Origin: CBDAPI01 sp964565865
GTDB taxonomy: Bacteria > Acidobacteriota > UBA6911 > RPQK01 > CBDAPI01
Direction: 5' to 3'
DNA length: 64,000 nucleotides
Assembly (NCBI GenBank): GCA_964565865.1
Contig: CAZMGM010000004.1
Coordinates: forward strand, 55,175-119,174
Positions 26,888-34,431 of the stretch are shown piece after piece. Both the position numbers and the translations under genes were made by a program. Under the pieces are notes generated by a model. It did no database searches and was not told the origin of the DNA. It saw only the letters and a program-made list of their open reading frames with translations. Positions within the stretch are counted from its first letter, which is position 1. Every line of letters starts with the position of its first letter.

Positions 26888-27334
26888 ATGGCCATTCGAA
26901 TACAAGAGTCCATCCAGCCGGCAGTTGAGAAAGAAGGGTGCGAACTGGTGCATGTCCAATACCTTGCAGAGGGGTCTGGGTCGCGGCTCCGCGTTTTCAT
27001 CGATAAGGAAGGGGGAGTCAATCTCGACGACTGCCAAAAGGTCAGCCGGCAGATAGGAGTCCTCTTGGACGTCGAGGATTTGATCCCGCACCGCTACACG
27101 CTGGAGGTTTCATCCCCGGGGTTGGAGCGGCCACTATTCAAAGTCGGCGACTACCAGAGATATGCAGGGCGTGAGATCCGACTGACTACCAAGGAGAAAG
27201 TAAAAGATCGAAGGAGATTTAAAGGTGTGCTGAAGGGCATTGCGGCAAAAACAATCGAGCTGGAATGCGAACACGAAACTCTTCACATTCCTCTGCACAA
27301 CGTCAGGAAGGCAAACCTGGTCTACCACTTCTAA
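26888..27334 (+). CDS. rimP: Ribosome maturation factor RimP
   Basis: 148 residues. RimP helps assemble the 30S subunit. The N-terminal domain has VEKEGCELVHVQYLAEG and LRVFIDKEGGVNLDDCQKVSRQIGVLLD, then the diagnostic YTLEVSSPGLERPLF, and the C-terminal SH3-like domain (RFKGVLKGIAAKTIELE). The start is the ATG at 26888, directly after the leader hairpin and T-tract; an ATG at 26852 would put the hairpin inside the gene. No usual Shine-Dalgarno is seen. It is first in rimP-nusA-infB, the conserved bacterial order. Confidence 0.95.
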   Translation: MAIRIQESIQPAVEKEGCELVHVQYLAEGSGSRLRVFIDKEGGVNLDDCQKVSRQIGVLLDVEDLIPHRYTLEVSSPGLERPLFKVGDYQRYAGREIRLTTKEKVKDRRRFKGVLKGIAAKTIELECEHETLHIPLHNVRKANLVYHF

Positions 27335-27367
27335 AAAGAAGTCGCCGAAACTACCGAGACTTGCAGT

Positions 27368-28813
27368 ATGGCAAATCCGTTGGCCCAGATGATCGAGCAG
27401 ATCAGTCGCGAGAAAGGCATTGAGCCACAACTGATTCAAGAGGCTCTCGAAGATGCGATGGTGGCCGCAGCCAGACGGTTCTTTAAGACCGAAGAAGAGC
27501 TGCAAAGCCGCTACGATCCTGAATCGGGCACGATCGAGATCTTTGCCGTCAAGAGAATTGTCGAGGTTGTGGAAACAGACGAAACAGAAATGTCTCTGTC
27601 GGACGCCCTGGAAGTGGATGAAACGTTCATTGTCGGCGACTACATCGAGATCCCAAAGCCGACCCTCGAGCTAGGAAGAATTGCCGCTCAGACGGCGAAG
27701 CAAGTGATCACGCAGAAGGTCCGGGAGGCCGAGCGTGAAATTGTATTCGATGAGTTTTCAGGTCAGGTCGGACAGGTTGTCAACGGCATCGTGCGAAGAA
27801 TTGAAGGGCGCGACGTTATCCTGGATATCGGTCGTACCGAGGCGGTGTTGCCCCTCCCCGAACAGTCGCGGACGGAACTCTACAAGCAGGGCGACCGGGT
27901 GCGCGCGGTCATCATCAGGGTTCACCGGCTCTCAAAAGGCCCCCAGATCATAATCTCCCGCGCCGATCCTAGCCTTCTGATTCGACTTTTCGAGACCGAG
28001 ATCCCGGAAGTCTATGATGGGACGGTGGTGATCAAAAATGTAGTCCGAGAAGGCGGAGAGCGAGCCAAGGTGGCGGTCGCCAGCCGGGACGAGACGGTTG
28101 ATCCTGTCGGGGCCTGTGTAGGCATGAAGGGAAGCCGCATCAACGCGGTGATCCGGGAATTGAAAGGCGAGAAGATTGACATCATTCAGTACGCGGATGA
28201 CATCATTGACTACACAGTGAACGCGCTGAATCCAGCCAAGATCTCTAAGGTTCTCATTTCAGATCCGGTTGCCCAAGCCCTGGAGGTTATTGTTCCGGAA
28301 GACCAGCTCTCTCTGGCAATCGGCAAAAAGGGCCAGAACGTGCGACTCGCCTCTAAACTCCTGGGCTGGGAAATTGACATCAGGGGCGAAGAAGAGAAGA
28401 AGCTTGAGATTCTGAAGCAAATGGAGAGACTTGCGGTGGCTGCTGAAACACCGCTTCGGGAGCTGAAAGGAGTCAGTGAAAAGCTGAGAGGCAAACTCGA
28501 AGAACACGGAATCACAGGTATCGAATCCCTCGCCGCCAAGAGCGCACAAGATCTGAAATCCATTCCTGGCGTCGGCCCGAAGACTGCTGAACAGCTCCTG
28601 GAAAAGGTGCAGGAGTTCCAGCAGCCATCCGATCAGGAAGAAGCTGAAGAAGAGAGTGGAGGTGAGGAAGTTCCCTCAGGTGCTGCTGGCACTGATGAAA
28701 TGTCGCTGGAAGAGCACAACTCCCTGCCGGATTCCCAGGTGTCAGGTAACTCTGAGAAGTCTGAATCGGGAAATTCCGGGGAGAGTCAGGAGCAGCCCAT
28801 CGATTCGAAATAG
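27368..28813 (+). CDS. nusA: Transcription elongation/termination factor NusA
   Basis: 481 residues. NusA binds RNA polymerase and RNA to control pausing, termination and antitermination. Order: N-terminal polymerase-binding domain (IEQISREKGIEPQLIQEALE), S1 domain (about 135-200, VNGIVRRIEGRDVILDIGRTE), two KH domains (VASRDETVDPVGACVGMKG and VPEDQLSLAIGKKGQNVRLA), then a helix-hairpin-helix repeat (about 365-415, GVSEKLRGKLEEHGI, then LKSIPGVGPKTAEQLL). The last 65 residues are Glu/Ser-rich and low-complexity. It lies 33 bp after rimP and 25 bp before infB, in the same operon. Confidence 0.97.
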   Translation: MANPLAQMIEQISREKGIEPQLIQEALEDAMVAAARRFFKTEEELQSRYDPESGTIEIFAVKRIVEVVETDETEMSLSDALEVDETFIVGDYIEIPKPTLELGRIAAQTAKQVITQKVREAEREIVFDEFSGQVGQVVNGIVRRIEGRDVILDIGRTEAVLPLPEQSRTELYKQGDRVRAVIIRVHRLSKGPQIIISRADPSLLIRLFETEIPEVYDGTVVIKNVVREGGERAKVAVASRDETVDPVGACVGMKGSRINAVIRELKGEKIDIIQYADDIIDYTVNALNPAKISKVLISDPVAQALEVIVPEDQLSLAIGKKGQNVRLASKLLGWEIDIRGEEEKKLEILKQMERLAVAAETPLRELKGVSEKLRGKLEEHGITGIESLAAKSAQDLKSIPGVGPKTAEQLLEKVQEFQQPSDQEEAEEESGGEEVPSGAAGTDEMSLEEHNSLPDSQVSGNSEKSESGNSGESQEQPIDSK

Positions 28814-28838
28814 GGCATGATACATTAGGATCGACGGC

Positions 28839-31352
28839 ATGGAACATATCAAGGTCAGAGACCTGGCTTCTGAATTCGAGATTCATAACGCTCATGTGAT
28901 TTCCGAGCTCAAGCAGATTGGCGTTTGGGTCCCGTCCTCCGACACCCCCGTGGATCAGGCCATTGCGAATCGCATTCGGCGCCGACTGCAACTGCAAGCC
29001 GAGCTGGAACAGGAAGAAAATCTCAGGGCTGAAAAGGCTAAGAAAAAGAAGACCATAGCGAAGCCCAGGAAAGCGCCTAAGCCTAAGAAGACGATCCAGC
29101 AATTGGGGAAGGCCAGACGTCGACCCGCCAAGGCCAGGGAGGAGATTTCGTCCTTTCTCAGCCCCCTGACCAGTGCTATGAAACCCCGAAAGGGTCAAGC
29201 ACATTACAGGGGTCTCAGCGAGATCGAGGAACCCACGCTTACCGACCGCTTTGAAGTTTCTATTGATGACGAACCACTGATTGAAAAGGTCGAGGCCAGC
29301 GTTTCCGCGGAAGCTCTGGAGAAGGCGCTGTCGAGCCCGTCTATTGAAGCGGAACTCGTCGCCCACCAGTCTCCTGTAGCCCCCCAAGCACCTAAGCACC
29401 CGGTTCCTTTGGGGCGGGTTGAAAAGACTCCGGCGCTGGATGTTCCGCCATCATTGGGGCCTGGGAGCGCGGACGTTGAAGCGCTGGAGGGGACTCTGGC
29501 CAAAGCCGAACCCGACTTGGATACCGAGGTCACGAGCCCAGCAGAGCTTGACCGGAGCGACGTGGTCGAAGAAGGTCTCCCAACCGAGGTGACGCTGTCT
29601 GAAAACGTCACTGTTCGCGAACTCGCCGAGCGAATCGGTATCAAGAGCAAGGACGTTCTCCGACAGTTGATCGGCATGGGGGTTATGGTGGCCAACATTA
29701 ACCAGTCCCTCGATAAAAACACGGTTGAAGAGCTCTGCCTTGCCTTCGAAATCATTCCCCATTTCGTCTCTTTTGAAGAAGCTGTTATCAAAGCTGAACA
29801 GAGGGAAGAGAAGCCCGAAGACCTGGTGCCACGTGCCCCCGTCGTGACCGTGATGGGACACGTCGATCATGGCAAAACCTCGCTGCTGGACGCCATCCGC
29901 AACACCAGCGTTGCAGCTGGCGAGGCTGGGGGTATTACCCAGCACATCGGTGCTTACCATGTGAACGTCGACGGAAAGAAAATCGTGTTTATTGACACAC
30001 CGGGCCACGCGGCTTTTACGATGATGCGTTCTCGAGGTGCGCAAGTCACCGACATCGTCATCCTGGTCATTGCTGCTGATGACGGTGTCATGCCACAGAC
30101 CAAAGAAGCTATTGACCACGCCCGGGCTGCTGACGTTCCGATCATCGTTGCCATCAATAAGGTGGACCGACCCGAAGCTGATGTCCAGCGGGCCAAACAG
30201 CAGTTGACCGAATACCAGTTGATCGCGGAAGACTGGGGTGGAGACACCGTAATGGTGGAGGTCTCCGCAACTAAAAAAACCAATCTCGATCTGCTCCTCG
30301 AGATGATTCTTCTCGTGACTGACGTTGCTGAACTGCGAGCCAATCCCGACCGGGCTGGCTCCGGAGTGGTCCTGGAGGCCCGACTGGATAAGGGACGTGG
30401 AGCAGTAGCCACCGTGTTGGTGCAGAACGGATCTCTGGCGGTCGGCGATTCCTTCATTGCCGGAACCTCCATTGGACGGATCCGAGCCATGTTTGACGAC
30501 CGTGGGAACGGCATTCGGGAGGCCGGGCCCAGTAGTGCAGTCGAAATCCTGGGACTACAGGGTGTCCCGCTGGCCGGGGATTCCTTCCAGGCCATTGATG
30601 ACGTCACAAAAGCCCGCCAGATCATCGATTACCGGGTTGACCAGGAGAGACAGAAAGAACAGGCCCAGGAGTCCAAGCTCAGCCTCGAGGACCTGTATGG
30701 GAAAATGCAACGTGGTGAGGTGAAGGAACTACCCGTTGTGATCAAAGCTGACACCCAGGGGTCAGCGGAGGTCGTGGTCGACACTCTCACTAAACTTAGC
30801 ACCGATAAAGTCAAGATCAAAGCCATTCACAGCAGTGTTGGCGCGATTTCAGAAGCGGATGTAGTGCTGGCGTCGGCCTCTGGAGGCATTATCATCGGAT
30901 TCAATGTCCGCCCCGAGCCCAAGGCCCGAGCCGAGGCCGAGAAAGAGGGGGTTGACATCAGACTACATACGGTTATCTATGAGTTAACGGAAGAGGTCAG
31001 CCAGGCTATGGTGGGGCTACTCGAACCAACCTTCGAAGAGGTCAGTTTAGGCCGTGCTGAGGTCCGAGAAATCTTTAGCGTTCCCAAATTTGGCAGGATT
31101 GCAGGAAGCTACGTCCGTGACGGAAGCGTCAGACGGGGCGCCCAGATGCGACTTCTTCGGGACAACGTTGTGATCCACGAGGGGAAAATCGATTCATTGC
31201 GACGCTTCAAAGAAGATGTGCCCGAAGTCAGAAACGGATATGAGTGCGGCATCTCGCTCTCCAACTTCAATGATCTTAAGCCAGGCGACATAGTCGAGGC
31301 TTTTACAAAAAAGGAAGTTCAACCGAGCTCACGTGACCTCGAACAGAAGTAG
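28839..31352 (+). CDS. infB: Translation initiation factor IF-2
   Basis: 837 residues. IF-2 is the GTPase that places fMet-tRNA on the 30S subunit and promotes subunit joining. Residues 1-50 are an IF2_N helix module (IKVRDLASEFEIHNAHVI). A Lys/Pro-rich then acidic linker follows, then a second IF2_N module (VTVRELAERIGIKSKDVL, about 255). The G domain starts near 340: G1 GHVDHGKTSLLDAIR, G3 DTPGHAAF, G4 NKVD, G5 VSATK. Domains II-IV follow to the stop. It lies 25 bp after nusA with no ylxR in between. Full length and intact. Confidence 0.97.
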   Translation: MEHIKVRDLASEFEIHNAHVISELKQIGVWVPSSDTPVDQAIANRIRRRLQLQAELEQEENLRAEKAKKKKTIAKPRKAPKPKKTIQQLGKARRRPAKAREEISSFLSPLTSAMKPRKGQAHYRGLSEIEEPTLTDRFEVSIDDEPLIEKVEASVSAEALEKALSSPSIEAELVAHQSPVAPQAPKHPVPLGRVEKTPALDVPPSLGPGSADVEALEGTLAKAEPDLDTEVTSPAELDRSDVVEEGLPTEVTLSENVTVRELAERIGIKSKDVLRQLIGMGVMVANINQSLDKNTVEELCLAFEIIPHFVSFEEAVIKAEQREEKPEDLVPRAPVVTVMGHVDHGKTSLLDAIRNTSVAAGEAGGITQHIGAYHVNVDGKKIVFIDTPGHAAFTMMRSRGAQVTDIVILVIAADDGVMPQTKEAIDHARAADVPIIVAINKVDRPEADVQRAKQQLTEYQLIAEDWGGDTVMVEVSATKKTNLDLLLEMILLVTDVAELRANPDRAGSGVVLEARLDKGRGAVATVLVQNGSLAVGDSFIAGTSIGRIRAMFDDRGNGIREAGPSSAVEILGLQGVPLAGDSFQAIDDVTKARQIIDYRVDQERQKEQAQESKLSLEDLYGKMQRGEVKELPVVIKADTQGSAEVVVDTLTKLSTDKVKIKAIHSSVGAISEADVVLASASGGIIIGFNVRPEPKARAEAEKEGVDIRLHTVIYELTEEVSQAMVGLLEPTFEEVSLGRAEVREIFSVPKFGRIAGSYVRDGSVRRGAQMRLLRDNVVIHEGKIDSLRRFKEDVPEVRNGYECGISLSNFNDLKPGDIVEAFTKKEVQPSSRDLEQK

Positions 31353-31394
31353 TCGATAGAGACGACTTTCGCCCCCCCCGAGAGGGAATAGAAC

Positions 31395-31685
31395 TTGCCC
31401 ATCGTCTACTGTTCTTTCGAGTTGTACCTTCCCTACTGCCACTCCATTAAGGAAAAACGGAACGTTGTTCGGAAGGTTTCCAATCGCCTGCGCTCCCGTT
31501 TCAACTTTTCCGTTGCAGAAATCGGGTACCAGGATATCTGGCAAAGGGGCCTGATTGGTGCCGTGTCGATTGGAAGTGAACGGCACAAGCTCGAACACAT
31601 AGCACAGAAGCTGGTGCAGGAGGGCGAACGAATTCTGGGAGGCGATCTGGTCCGATCGGAAATCGACATCGTTGATCTGGACTAG
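31395..31685 (+). CDS. ylxP: DUF503 family protein (YlxP-like)
   Basis: 96 residues, the typical length. The start is TTG (31395) with GAGGG eight to twelve bases upstream. Family features: a first beta strand (VYCSFELYLPYCHSIKEKRNVV), then KVSNRLRSRFNFSVAEIGYQD, then late RILGGDLVRSEIDIVDLD. YlxP-type proteins are encoded between infB and rbfA in many bacteria and are linked to ribosome or translation work, but the molecular function is not settled. Here the gene is followed after 32 bp by nrnA, so rbfA is missing from its usual slot. Confidence 0.88.
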   Translation: MPIVYCSFELYLPYCHSIKEKRNVVRKVSNRLRSRFNFSVAEIGYQDIWQRGLIGAVSIGSERHKLEHIAQKLVQEGERILGGDLVRSEIDIVDLD

Positions 31686-31717
31686 CACTCCCTGGTGAAA
31701 GTAGTTTGGGGTAGCGT

Positions 31718-32677
31718 ATGGGATCAGACCTGAGCCAGATCGTTCAGTTCGTAAAGGAGCATGAGTCCTTCGCCATTCTCTCTCACCAGCGGCCGGACGG
31801 CGACTCCCTCGGATCGTCTCTAGCTCTGGGATGTGCCCTGCGTCTACTTGACAAACAGGTTTCCATTTCCCAGGCCGACCCCGTGCCGCAGGCCTATAAA
31901 AGACTCCCGGATGTCGATCTATTGCATTTTGGGTCGAGATTGGAGGGCGCATTCGACTCGCTCATCGTACTCGAGTGCAACAGCCTGGACCGGACCGGCC
32001 TGGGAAACCTCAAGGGCCGACACGTCATCAATATCGATCACCATCCGAACACCCAGATGTTCGGTGATCTCAACTGGGTGGACGACTCGGCTGCCGCCGT
32101 GGCGGAGCTCGTCTACGAGCTCATCCTGGCTCTGGGGGCGCGGATGACTCCATCGATTGCAAACAATCTTTATGCTGCAATCTTGACCGACACCGGATCG
32201 TTCCAGTTCTCGAACACTACCCCAAAGACGTTTTCTATAACGGCGGACCTGGTCTCCAGAGGTGCCGAGCCAGCCGAAATCGCCCGAGCCGTCTACATGA
32301 ATCAACCCTATGCTCGCCTGAAGCTTTTGGTGGAGGTGCTGGGTACTCTTCAGGTTCACCCTACCAAACCGATCGCCTGGATGATGCTCACCCGGGAGAT
32401 GTTGCGCAAGACGGGAGCAAGCAGCGATCTTACCGAAGGGTTCGTCAATTACCCACTGTCTCTTAACCAGGTTGGGGTCGTCGCCTTTTTCAGGGAGGAG
32501 AGCACACAGAAAACACGGGTCAGCCTGCGTGCCAAGAATGGTCTTGACGTAGCTGAGGTCGCGCGGATCTGGGGAGGTGGAGGCCATAAGAACGCGGCGG
32601 GTCTCACCGTCTCAGCCTCCTTGGCGGACGCCCGGGAGCAGGTGGTCAGAGAGCTCGATGACCGAGTTGCGAAGTAA
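31718..32677 (+). CDS. nrnA: DHH-DHHA1 phosphoesterase (bifunctional nanoRNase/pAp phosphatase)
   Basis: 319 residues. It degrades short oligoribonucleotides and dephosphorylates pAp. DHH motifs: SHQRPDGDSLGSSLALG (motif I), LIVLECNSLDRTGLGNL (motif II region), INIDHHPNTQMFGDLNWVDD (DHH motif III) and TDTGSFQFSNTTP (motif IV). The C-terminal DHHA1 domain ends with IWGGGGHKNAAGLTV, the substrate-binding GGGH. In relatives motif II has an Asp where this reads VLECNS; the Asp-to-Glu/Cys change is worth noting. It overlaps truB by 20 bp, so the two are translationally coupled. Confidence 0.93.
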   Translation: MGSDLSQIVQFVKEHESFAILSHQRPDGDSLGSSLALGCALRLLDKQVSISQADPVPQAYKRLPDVDLLHFGSRLEGAFDSLIVLECNSLDRTGLGNLKGRHVINIDHHPNTQMFGDLNWVDDSAAAVAELVYELILALGARMTPSIANNLYAAILTDTGSFQFSNTTPKTFSITADLVSRGAEPAEIARAVYMNQPYARLKLLVEVLGTLQVHPTKPIAWMMLTREMLRKTGASSDLTEGFVNYPLSLNQVGVVAFFREESTQKTRVSLRAKNGLDVAEVARIWGGGGHKNAAGLTVSASLADAREQVVRELDDRVAK

Positions 32678-33548
32678 CCGGGACCGACCGATACATGGAG
32701 CGTTGGCTGTGCACAAGCCTTCCGGTCCGACCTCCCACGACATTGTTCGAAGTGTCCGTCGATTCTACAACACCCGAGCAGGTCATACCGGGACCCTGGA
32801 TCCGCTGGCTTCGGGGGTTCTGGTGCTGCTGCTCGGGAAAGCGACGCGGCTGGCCCGCTTCCTGCAAGAAAATGAGAAGTCCTATCGGGCTACTGTCCAA
32901 CTTGGTGTGTCCACCAATACCTATGACCGGGAGGGTAAGACAAGAAGCCGGGAACCGGTACCCGATTACTCCCGGCGGCAGGTTGAAGATGTCCTGGACG
33001 GTTTCAAGGGAGAATTCGAGCAAATCCCCCCGATGTATTCGGCAGTCCGTATGGAAGGAGAACACCTCTATGAAAAAGCCCGCCGGGGAGAAGAAATTGA
33101 AAGGCCACCCAGACGAGTGTCAATCCGTCGCCTGGAGCTAAAGAAGTTCTCCGGATCCCGCCTGACCGTTGACCTTATCTGTTCGGCCGGTACCTATGTC
33201 CGGGTGCTGGCACATGAGATTGGAACGGCGCTGGGCTGCGGAGCCTGTTTGTGGGATCTTTGTCGTCTCCGATCAGGAGATTTTCGGTTGGCGGACGCAG
33301 TACCTCTCGAGGAGCTTTCTCGACCTCCGGAACGTGGATTCAAAGCTCTCGAGTATCTTCTGCCCGCTTTTCACAGGGTTGATGTGGAGGAACCTGCTGC
33401 CCGGCGGATCCGGCACGGGAATTCAATTTCCCTGTCCGGTCCACCCGGTTACTGCCGTCTTTTTTACGGTGATTCCTTCTTGGCTGTAGCACGGCAGACG
33501 GGTGAGGCTGCCCAGCCAGTAGTTGTTTTTTCCCATGAGTCGGATTGA
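32658..33548 (+). CDS. truB: tRNA pseudouridine-55 synthase
   Basis: 296 residues from the ATG at 32658. It isomerises U55 in the T-loop of tRNAs. Core motifs: GALAVHKPSGPTSHDIVRSV, the catalytic Asp in AGHTGTLDPLASGVLVLLLG, KSYRATVQLGVSTNTYD, IPPMYSAVRMEGEHLYEKAR, and CSAGTYVRVLAHEIG. The C-terminal PUA-like part follows, ending in FSHESD. It overlaps nrnA by 20 bp and the sirtuin by 14 bp. ribF, often the next gene in this cluster, is not here. Confidence 0.95.
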   Translation: MTELRSNRDRPIHGALAVHKPSGPTSHDIVRSVRRFYNTRAGHTGTLDPLASGVLVLLLGKATRLARFLQENEKSYRATVQLGVSTNTYDREGKTRSREPVPDYSRRQVEDVLDGFKGEFEQIPPMYSAVRMEGEHLYEKARRGEEIERPPRRVSIRRLELKKFSGSRLTVDLICSAGTYVRVLAHEIGTALGCGACLWDLCRLRSGDFRLADAVPLEELSRPPERGFKALEYLLPAFHRVDVEEPAARRIRHGNSISLSGPPGYCRLFYGDSFLAVARQTGEAAQPVVVFSHESD

Positions 33549-34323
33549 CAGACTAGTCGAGGTCTGGTTGGGGTCGAGAAGCGTACTCGTCTTTACGGGA
33601 GCAGGAATCTCAACCGCATCCGGGATTCCAGACTTTAGAGGGCCCAAGGGGCTCTGGAAACAATGGAAGCCTGTCTACTATCAGGACTTTCTGGCCTCGC
33701 ACCGATCCCGAATCGAGCATTGGCGGTTCAAGCTGGCCGGATGGGATGCGTTTCGGGAAGCTTCCCCCAACGAGGCTCATAAGGCCCTCGCCGAGCTTCA
33801 ACGCAGCGGCCGGATCCAGAAGCTGGTCACGCAAAACATCGATGGTCTCCACCAGCTGGCGGGCTACCCTCAGGATGCGGTGATCGAATTGCACGGCACG
33901 AACTGTCTCGTCCAATGTGTGCGCTGTAACCGGAAGTCGGACCCTGGGCCCGCCTATGAATCCTTTCGAAATACAAACGAGCCACCACTCTGCGAATGTG
34001 GCGGCTTCCTGAAGCCTGCCACTGTTTCCTTTGGACAGAGTATGCCCTGGGAACCCATGCAGAAGGCCCTGGAGGCAGCAGAGCAGGCCGACCTGGTGGT
34101 GTCGAGTGGATCTTCGCTGTCGGTGGATCCGGCCGCCTCCGTTCCGCTCACTGCCAAACAATCGGGAGCCTTTTATGCCATTGTCAATCAGGGATCCACG
34201 GGCCACGACGCCTATGCCGACCTGATCATCACTGGAGATGTGACGCTGGTCCTGCCGGCGGTCGCCCGTAAGCTGCCGGGAAGTTCAGTTCCGGGTTCTC
34301 AATATCTGCAATCTGAAACCTGA
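33535..34323 (+). CDS. cobB: NAD-dependent protein deacylase (Sir2 family)
   Basis: 262 residues from the ATG at 33535, inside the end of truB. Sirtuins remove acyl groups from lysines using NAD. Motifs: VFTGAGISTASGIPDFRG (NAD pocket), TQNIDGLHQLAG, the catalytic His in IELHGTN, four zinc cysteines (CVRC then CECG), and the late VVSSGSSLSVDPAASVPL. It lacks a distinct N-terminal extension. It ends the translation operon, where a sirtuin is unusual; the overlap suggests co-expression with truB. Confidence 0.93.
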   Translation: MSRIDRLVEVWLGSRSVLVFTGAGISTASGIPDFRGPKGLWKQWKPVYYQDFLASHRSRIEHWRFKLAGWDAFREASPNEAHKALAELQRSGRIQKLVTQNIDGLHQLAGYPQDAVIELHGTNCLVQCVRCNRKSDPGPAYESFRNTNEPPLCECGGFLKPATVSFGQSMPWEPMQKALEAAEQADLVVSSGSSLSVDPAASVPLTAKQSGAFYAIVNQGSTGHDAYADLIITGDVTLVLPAVARKLPGSSVPGSQYLQSET

Positions 34324-34431
34324 AGCGGCGCCATGCAAAGCGAGGTCAAGACTATATCCCGCATAAAATATGCAAAGCTTCAATCATTGAGATTTGCAAT
34401 TCTGGGAAAAAAGAAACTTCTTGGATCTCCT

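Noticed and set aside
34324..34431. Cobalamin riboswitch before the TonB receptor
   Set aside because: The gap is about 100 bp with no B12-box sequence or stem pattern visible.
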